From NCBI GenBank assembly GCA_028015205.1, contig CM051520.1:65790694-65854693 (forward strand): a DNA stretch of 64,000 nucleotides, read 5' to 3'. Source of the DNA: Mytilisepta virgata. Its lineage: Eukaryota > Mollusca > Bivalvia > Mytilida > Mytilidae. The translations under genes and the position numbers were made by a program. Numbering within the stretch: position 1 is the stretch's first letter; every line of letters begins with the position of its first letter. Under the pieces are notes generated by a model. It was not told where the DNA came from, searched no databases, and saw nothing but the letters and a program-made list of their open reading frames with translations. This document shows, one piece after another, positions 55,794 to 64,000 of the stretch.

Positions 55794-58541
55794 AGCAGAA
55801 ATGGCTATCTTAGAATCTGATTGGATATTTTAAATTCAGTAGAAGTTTCAAAGCAGAAATGTAAATCTTAAAATGTGAATGGAAAAATTGAAAATGTACT
55901 TTCATTATTATGGGTAGTCTTGTTTATTAGTTTCTTGTTGATGATGAAAATTGTCCAGTTGAATTTGAGACAGTGGATACATTGCATGCATAAATTAAAA
56001 GATCATTTTTGGTATCATCAATTGAAAATTTTTAAAAATATTTTTTATAAATCTTTGTGGGTTTAAGGATATTCATTTTGTTAATCTGCTTAAAAGGAAA
56101 TTTACAATCAAACAAAGCTTTAATCTAAAGATTGTATGGTACATTATTCTCAACTAAATACATGTATTATGGTTGTGAAATTTTTTTTTTGCTATGGATA
56201 TATTTATATTTGGAAGACAACACAAGAATGAAGTACAATTTAAATCTTTCAACATCTGTCTCGGAGAATTTTGTTAAAGAGGGACACAGAATTGTTTACA
56301 TATTTATCAGTATCAGACATGTCATAACCCGAGGTATTATATTGGTATTTGTTCTTTATTGGTGGCGGTTGTAGAAAGCTATTAATTTTTAAAACAGTAT
56401 TACCTAATGACTGAAATGAATCTTGTTCTTCAATCTCATATTGTTGCAAAAAAATTCTAATGCAAGGGAGATAATCTTTATTATTTAATTACGAAAATTG
56501 TTTTGTTCATGTGAAGATGTGTAGTTCTACATGTACAGCTGGTTATACAGTGTATTCTTGTCCTAATACATAGTTTTATCGGGTCGATAGTATTCATATC
56601 GGGCGAGGCACTGCAAAGCCTGGTATGAATTTTATTGACCCAATAAATCCCATATTAGGACAATAGCACACTTTATAACAAATTTATCCTGATTTGTTTT
56701 CGTGGTAATACATCAACTATAATGGATGGTTTTTCTACATGTAAGTATTCATAAATCAAGTAAAATCTTTAATTGTTACAGATTTTTGTATTTGAGCGTG
56801 TGTTTTAATGTTGATTGATGTTTGTTGTCATTATGTGTGAAAAGGGAGATAATTACGAAAAAAATTGTACTGAAATTTATCAGGTCAATTTTGACCAATC
56901 AAAATGTGAGATGAAAGACCAAATCAGAATAATATAAAATATTTCTAAAGTGTATTCAAACGGTATGATTATGGAAAATTATATTTACATGTAATGTTAT
57001 GTTTTATTTTTGCTTTTTAAATTTTAGATTTATAGTATGCTGTTTATATATTTATATATCAGCTTTTTTAGTGTCCCATAGATAAACAATATACAGAGAT
57101 TGAATCACACACAACATTCCATGATAATGTGCACCAGAGTAGTCTGAGTTTCAAATTTTGCTTTGAGTTTGATAGTAATGGCTGTAAAAAACAGGTTAAA
57201 TGTAAAAATTTAAAGCTCTTCAGGTGAGAACATACCTAGATAATAGTATTGCCAGTAGATGTCTAGTCATTTTTATACACAGATGAAATTTATTCCTAGT
57301 TCACCAAATTTATACAGGGTTGCATTTATGTATATTCTAATCTCGTTTTGATTTTTATCATGAATTTTTACATTTTTGGTCATGGTATGGCTGCAATATC
57401 ATCAATACGGTGTAAAACAATAATCAGTCAATTAATCTGTTTATATTTTTTATGTTTTATGTATTTTTTAATTTGTTTCACAATATTATTCTTGTTAATT
57501 GTTTTGAAATGTGTTTATCGATATTCACATTATAGCAGAAGGCACTTTGCAGAAAATACATTATTGTCTTTTTTGGATCAATTTAAAGATTTATTTCAAT
57601 TTTTGAACAGGCTTTACAACATAACCTGGTTTGAGGTAGTTTTGGCTTTCTGAACCATGAAGCAGTTGATGAAAAAGCCTTAGCTATAGAAATACATGTG
57701 TAAGATGTCAGTAATTTAAAACAATCCAGAAACATATTTTTGACACAAAAAGTAGTTTCTTCTTTAAATAAATAATCTATCTCAAAAATATTGTTATGAG
57801 TGAAATCTAAGGTAAAATATTAGTAAAATAACAATACCCAAACCAGGTTTTTAGTACAAAGTGGGTTGAATTACCAATCAAATTGCTCATACATCTGAGT
57901 TACATGTATATCAATATATTCAAATTTTATATAATATTTTACACTCCATTTTTTTTTAACTTATTCCTGTTTAAAGTCATTTAAAAGTGTGTTTGTTATT
58001 TAGTTCAAGTCCAAGTTGAGCATGAACATCTAAAAAAATCAGCGGAAAATATTAGTATTGTGTACATGTTTAACAATATACCAGTACAATATCATAAATT
58101 TTATCAATCAAAACTGATTTATTAAGGACTTGTACAGTCAATATTTTTTTAAATTAAAAAAAAAATTCAATAGACTTTTATGTTATGACAATCATACGAC
58201 AGCCTTAGTGAATGAAAAAAAATCATACCATATGTAATGTAAATTTATATTTCTATATCCATGGTGTATATTAGTTTAAAGTGCACTGGTTTCTCATGGT
58301 GCTAAATGTACAGTATAGTACTTGTATTCATTATGTAAATTAATACATCTTTATTTTTTGTATATTTGGAAAAATTAGTGTACAGTGAAATTTTGGGTGC
58401 TTGAAGTAGAATAACTCGAAAACTGTATTTGAACACATGAAATAAAAATTACTAAAACATTTTATGAAAATACATGTAACCTTGTACCAAACACTTAAAA
58501 CAGTTGCTTCATTGTTAATTGTATATTTGTAAGTTTTTTTT
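55794..58541 (+). other. Probable 3' UTR and downstream region of the isomerase gene
   Basis: AT-rich, with no protein-like frame. A canonical AATAAA occurs at 58441, but I cannot tell which signal is used. A hydrophobic open frame of 101 codons at 57348-57653 looks like T-rich noise. Confidence 0.35.
56544..56679. mobile_element. Short palindromic MITE
   Basis: 'cagtgtattcttgtcctaat' and 'attaggacaatagcacact' pair, as do 'tcgggtcgatagtattcat' and 'atgaattttattgaccca', around the short loop 'gaggcactgcaaagc'. About 135 bp, no open frame, probably within the transcribed 3' region. Confidence 0.65.
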
Positions 58542-59232
58542 AGCTCACCTGGACCAAAGGGCCATGTGAGCTTTTGTCATCACTTGGGGTCCGTCCATCT
58601 GTAAACTTTTACATTTTGATCTTCTCCTCTGAAAACCCTAGGCCAAATGAACTGAAAGTTAATGTGAAGCATCTATGGAAGGACCTTTATAAAATATGCA
58701 TATTTTGTTCCGGTCTGACAACTAATATGGCCGCTATGATGAATTCTCATTTCTGATTGGATAAAAAAAATCTTCTCCTCTGAAACCTCTATGCCAAATG
58801 AGCTTAAATTTGGTACAAAGCATCCGTGGAAGGACCTTTATACTTTTTGCATATTTTGTTCAGGTCAAAGAACTTATATGGCCACCATACTGAATTCTTA
58901 TTTCTGATTGGTAAAAATTTCAAAAATAAAATTTTCTGAAACCACAAAGCCAAATGAGCTGTAACTTGGTATGAAGCATCTGTGGAAGGACCTTTATAAA
59001 ATTTGCATATTTCGTCCCGGTTGGACTGCTAATATGGCAGATATGATGAATTCTTATTTTTGATTGGTCAAAATTTCAAAAATCTCCTCCTCTGAAACCA
59101 TACAGCCAAATTAACTGATACTTGGTATGAAACATCTATGGAAGGTCCATTACAATTTTCACTTGAAATAAAATGGATTGATTGTGGAACTGTTAGGTGA
59201 GCTATACAGGCTCAATTCTCTAGAGCCTCTTG
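58542..59232 (+). mobile_element. F1 element, short copy (F1f)
   Basis: Starts AGCTCACCTGGACC, AAA, GGGCCATGTGAGCT, then 'catcacttggggtccgtcc'. It has four degenerate units with 'tcctctgaaacc' and 'ggaaggacctttata' and ends 'aggtgagctatacaggctc' and CTTG. Confidence 0.8.
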
Positions 59233-59666
59233 TTTTGATTATTTTAGCACTTCATAAATAATTGCTTGAATTGATTTCCTTCAAATTCATTTGGAGCTAA
59301 GATTAAAACTGAAATTTTTAATTATTTAGCAATAAAAAATATAAAATTTAGCACCCATCAAAATAATCTGTTGTTTGTTATATTTTATTTTTTTTCAGAA
59401 ACAATAGAATTTAGATCTTTTTTTATTCATCTTTCCGCATGCTTCCATGTTTGAAATCTCTATTTGTATGCAATACTGTCTTTAAATGCGTCATTCTAAT
59501 ATGACGTGCCGCTTTTGCTATAGAAACAAAATGTTGAAAGACATTTTACATTTTTTGTATAAGTTTTTGCCTTGTTAAAATCGACATGGCTGCCCGTATA
59601 AGACGCCTATGGTTTGCTTCAATTACAGAAATGATGCATATTGTCGTATTAGAATCAAAATAATTA

Positions 59667-59757
59667 ATTGGTGCCATGTTCACTAACGCTTGGTGTAAAA
59701 TATAAACAAACATAAAGCCTAACCATATTAAAATAACCATAGAGCATGGCACCAATG
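59667..59757. repeat. Inverted repeat (hairpin)
   Basis: ATTGGTGCCATG at the left and CATGGCACCAAT at the right form a 12-bp perfect pair around about 66 bp. Possibly a small MITE; no target duplication is obvious. Confidence 0.5.
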
Positions 59758-60333
59758 AATTAATTCTTAATTATGATCTCTCATTTTTTCATCATTTATC
59801 TTTTGTATTCTACCTCTTTTAATGTTGTTTTTGTCTTTTTCATAAATTTTAGCAATATAAAAAATAACACTTGATACAGTCATGTTTTTTATGTATCAAT
59901 GTACATGTAAAGATTAAATTCCCATGATATGTAGGAAATATGGAATACATGATGTTAGACTCAATTCATTCTGTCTTATAATAAGAATATCCAGAAATTT
60001 AACTTGATCATTTGTGTAATGTTTTATCTTACATTTCAAATATAAATCATTCATCTTTTGGTGAGATGAGTTTGAATTCAATCTTAATTGACGATTGTCA
60101 GTGTTCTTGTCATAGGTCAGTGGTTCCCACCCAGTACTTTGGCTTACTAAAAAAAAAAACATTTATTTTGTTTGTTTAAAGACATTTTAATTGTGCTGAA
60201 AGTGGTGTTAAAAAAAACCCAAATGTAAATCAAATTCTACTTCAGCAGACTTCCAGGAATAAACCTCATTCAAGTCACAATAAACCTGACCTTACTGAAA
60301 CAAGGCTGTGAAATAATTTTGTGGTATATTGTT

Positions 60334-62149
60334 AGCTCACCTGACCCAAAGGGTCAAGTGAGCTTTTCTCATCACTTGGCGTCCGTCGTCCGTCGTCCGT
60401 CGTCGTCGTCTGTTAACTTTTACAAAAATCTTCTCCTCTGAAACTACTGGGCCAAATTGAACCAAACTTGGCCACAAGCATCATTAGGGTATCTAGTTTA
60501 AAAAATGTGTCCGATGACCCCGCCTGTCAACCAACATGGCCGACATGGCTAAAAATAGAACATAGGGGTAAACTGCAGTTTTTGTCTTATATCTCAAAAA
60601 CTAAAGCAATTAGAGCAAAACTGACATGGGGTAAAAATGTTCATCAGGTCAAGATCTACCTGTCATGAAATTTTCAGACGAATCGGTCAACCTTTTATTG
60701 GGTTATTGCCCCTGAATTTTTAATTTTAAGGAAATTTTGCAGTTTTAGGTTATTATCTTGAATATTATTATAGATAAAGACAAATTGTAAACAGCAAAAA
60801 TGTTCAACAAAGTAAGATCTACAAATAAGTCAACATGACCAAAATCGTTGATTGACCCCTTATAGGAGTTTTTGCCCTTTAAAGACGGCATTCAGCGTAA
60901 ATTTTGCTTTTAAGATCTTTTCCTCTCAAACCACTGAGCCAATTGAGACCAGACTTTGGTGGAATGGTTCTTGGCTGGCCCCCTTCCAAACTTATGTCTG
61001 GCATCCCCGACTTCCATGGCTGCTGTTACTAAAAATAGAAAAAAAAGGGGGGGGTGAATTTCAAAAACCTTCTTATATGAAACTACAAGGCCAGTTGGAA
61101 CCAAAGTTGGCAGTAATGGTTTTTAGGAAGTTCTCTTTCAGAAATATGTCCAATGACCCGGACTGTTAACCAAGATGGCCGCCACAGCCGAACTTAGTTT
61201 AACATAGGGCCCTATGGGAAAATTCATTGAAAAATATTCTTGCCTTAAACCACTTGACCAATTGGAACCAGACTTGTCAGCAATGGTCCTTAGATGGTCC
61301 TCTTAGAGAGGTGTGTCTGATGACCCGGACTGTGAACCAAGATGGCCGCCACAGCTGAACTTAGTTTAACATAGGCCCTATAGGAAAATTCATTGAAAAA
61401 TTGTGTTGTCTGAAACCACTTGACATATTGGAGCAGGACTTGGCGGCATTGGTCCTTAGGAGGTCCTTTTTCAGAAATGTGTCAAATTTCGTGGACTGTA
61501 AACCAAGATGGCCGCCACAGCAGAACTTAGTTTAACATAGGACCCTATGGGAAATTCACTCAAAAACCTTCTCGTCTGAAACCACTAAGTCAATTAGAAT
61601 TAGACTTGGTAGCAATGGGTCCTTAGATGGTCCTCTTTCAGAATTTTTGTGCGACGACCCAGACTGTCAACCAAGATGGCCGCCACAGCAGAACTTAGTT
61701 TAACATAGGGCCCTATGGAAAAATTAATTGAAAAATCTTCTTGTCTGAAACCACTTGACATATTGGAGCCAGACTTGGCAGCATTGGTCCTTAGGAGATC
61801 CTCTTTCAGAAATATGTCCGATCACGTGGATTGTCAACCAAGATGGCTGCCACACCGAACTTTGTTAAATATTGGACCCTAAAAGAAAAATTCAGTTAAA
61901 AATCATCTTGTCTGAAACCGCTTAGCCAGTTGGAACAAGACTTAGCAGAAATGGTCCTTAGATGGTTCTCTTTTAGAAATGTTTCCGTTGACCTGGACTA
62001 AACCAAGATGGCTGCCACAGCTGAAATTAGTTTAACACAGAATCCTATAGAAAAACCAGCCAAATTGACTGCAACACTTAAATTTTTAGGTCTGCTCAAG
62101 GTGAAAAGTTAAATCCAGGTGAGCGATACAGGCTCTTGAGAGCCTTTAG
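60334..62149 (+). mobile_element. F1 element (F1g)
   Basis: Left hairpin identical to F1b (AGCTCACCTGACCC / GGGTCAAGTGAGCT), then a CGTCCGTCGTCCG microsatellite. The front core is like the copy at 24160-24969. Five to six degenerate units of about 168 bp follow ('aagatggccgccacagc', 'tttaacatagg'), then CAGGTGAGC and AGGCTCTTGAGAGCCT. Open frames at 60468-61169 are repeat-derived. Confidence 0.85.
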
Positions 62150-62956
62150 TTTTTGTATGTTATTTTTTAAATACAGTCAACTTTCATCATTCCATACTTG
62201 TTTATCTCAGAATACTTGATATTATGATGGATACATTTATTTTCATCAGTATAGAATTTTGTGATTTGGTGAAAATTTAGTGTTGTTACAGTTGTTTTTT
62301 TTTACCCAATAACATATTATGAAGTTTACATTTCATTGAATTCTTAAAAAAATTATGGTTTTGCTAAAACTGCTCAAAACCACAAAAATTGGTTTCAAAT
62401 AAAATACATTAAATCAAAATTAACTTAAGAGTAAACTGCTGGTCATTTGTTCAGAACGTCAGTTAGTGCTTTTGCTGCAAAATGATACATTGTTTAAATT
62501 TTTACTCCTCAGAATGCTAGTCAAATTATTTGTGAAGCTGCTTTCAACTGTTATACCAAGAGTCAGCTTGTTTCATTTTTTGCTGGAATTTTAATTTCCA
62601 TATTTCTCCACTTTATATATATTTAATCTATGATTCATATTTCTATTCATTCTATGGAAAACCAAATTAACATAAAATTACCGCAGTAATTATTTAATGT
62701 TAAACTGGTATCCCGTACACTGTTTTATACAAGTATATTCTGTGATTAATACTGAAATTTCAGAACATTCTTTGTTGTGTATCTTCATTAACAGACAATT
62801 TAATATTGGGAGATTTATTTATGCAATCCATGCACTTGTTGTAATAGAACACACCAGAAAAAATTAAAATCGGAAATTTCTTTATTGTAATCTTTATCCT
62901 GTCATATCTTTCCTATTAATAATTAAAACACTGCATTATTTTCTGAATTTACAGTA

Positions 62957-63118
62957 CAGTCAAACCTGTCTATAACAGGCACACAAGGAACCAGTAAAAA
63001 GTGCACTTTATACAGAGGGTTGTTTTACATGTTTTGTTCATAAAAGGGACCTTTTCACTGTGTCTTTTATAGACAGTGATTTGCTATATAGAGGTGCCCT
63101 TTAAAGCAGGTTTGACTG
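62957..63118 (+). mobile_element. 162-bp MITE with TA target duplication
   Basis: CAGTCAAACCTG (62957-62968) and CAGGTTTGACTG (63107-63118) are perfect inverted repeats flanked by TA. Internal 'aaaagtgcactttatacag' and 'tatagaggtgcccttt' fit the second copy at 52734-52876. Mariner/pogo-like; no open frame. Confidence 0.85.
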
Positions 63119-63120
63119 TA

Positions 63121-64000
63121 CTTGTAATATATCTCCATTTTGTTAGGGATATTTTCCTGCAATTAACTCTTTAAATGGTGTATTTTTTATCACATTTAAA
63201 TTCTGAAGCTTTCAGATGACATGTTAAAAAGGGAATTAACCCCAATATGTCTCTTTGAAGAATTCTGCATCATGTTAGAAGTGATTTATATCATTACTAT
63301 ATCTTATTGTGCCATACTTCTTATTGTCATATTTACATACTGAAATCTTATTGCATTTGATAATATGAAAGTAAGTTTTATGATTGTTCTCGTTACAGAA
63401 ATTACCGTAATTCCATTCATTTGTTCCAATTTCTTCAAGAATTTACCATTAGATGAATAACTATTTCTGAATTTTCTGTACTTTTGTAAACTGATGGTTT
63501 TGAAAATTTATTTTATATTTATGTGAAAACGACTGCTTCAATTCATGTTTGCCACTGGATAATACTCCTTATTTATACTTGTCTTTTAGTTTGTAAGGCA
63601 TGCCTGTCTCTTGGCACAATCTTAATTTCATCAAATATGAGCATGATATATATTTAACATGTGAATAACTGTAAATCAAATAGAATTATTTACCAGTACC
63701 TATCTGGCTACAAACCCCTTAAAGAGGGTGAGGACATATTTCTCCAAGATTAATTCTGTATACCGGTGCTATGTACAAGCTTAATTTTATCCTCAAGCTC
63801 ATTACTAAACTATATGTTATTATGCTGAACGAGTGCACAAGTGATTTATAATATTAACATTTTTTTTCTAGTGGGAGACATGATTTGAAGTAATTGTATT
63901 GCAATGTCATGAACTAAGAGAATTTTTAATAATTACATTGTTTATACACAAAACCAAAATTTTCAAATTTCACAAACTAAAAATTCTTTTTTCTTGAATT
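63121..64000. other. AT-rich sequence, nothing recognised
   Basis: No open frame of note, no repeat family recognised and no splice structure. Confidence 0.5.

Noticed and set aside
57348..57653. Hydrophobic 101-codon frame downstream of the isomerase gene
   Set aside because: The hydrophobicity follows from T-rich sequence; there is no conserved motif, and it probably lies in the 3' UTR.

Overview
The window is animal nuclear DNA, very probably from a bivalve mollusc and most likely a mussel. It is AT-rich. Three protein-coding genes can be rebuilt exon by exon, all with GT-AG introns, and almost everything between the exons is repeat. The repeats resemble the pearl/HINE-type elements known from bivalves. 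The species call is an inference from repeat style and protein similarity.

Gene layout. (1) 3183-15398, plus strand: a USP38/USP35-type deubiquitinase, 7 coding exons, 945 residues, complete catalytic triad. (2) 25154-48062, minus strand: CLPB, the mitochondrial ankyrin-repeat AAA+ disaggregase, 16 coding exons, 635 residues. (3) 48664-55793, plus strand: glucosamine-6-phosphate isomerase/deaminase, 5 coding exons, 270 residues, catalytic residues at the E. coli NagB positions. The reading frame stays open across every inferred junction in all three. Genes 1 and 2 converge tail to tail. Genes 2 and 3 diverge from about 600 bp that probably holds a shared promoter, with an ETS-like CCGGAAGT close to the CLPB start.

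Repeat layout. Family F1 is bounded by GCTCACCTG and CAGGTGAGC, with a hairpin at each end and a tandem core of about 166 bp. It occurs at about 1.9-3.1, 11.9-14.0, 16.6-16.9, 19.5-20.8, 24.2-25.0, 27.0-29.7, 35.4-37.0, 44.8, 58.5-59.2 and 60.3-62.1 kb. Family F2 (33.4-34.7 kb) and family F3 (17.5-21.3 kb) have different sequences but the same design: short subterminal inverted repeats, a tandem core of about 160 bp, and a 3' hairpin, with a GGAC-type microsatellite in F1 and F2. This is the architecture of non-autonomous Helentron-like elements. Other elements are pogo/Tigger-like DNA transposons (11.5-14.6, 45.6-46.1 kb), small palindromic MITEs, an 824-bp foldback in CLPB intron 1, and tRNA-derived SINEs (5.2 and 54.0 kb).

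The most striking structure is a 27-copy, 62-bp minisatellite (7572-9267) in intron 5 of the deubiquitinase gene. It appears to be the inside of a tRNA-derived SINE amplified in tandem between two ACTC tetranucleotides. Two nests of insertions allow the order of events to be read: F1 inside a pogo-like transposase, and F1 inside F3 inside an older array. In both nests the outer insertion is at a run of T. I see no complete gene in 1-3182, 15.4-25.1 kb or 55.8-64 kb, and no RNA gene.
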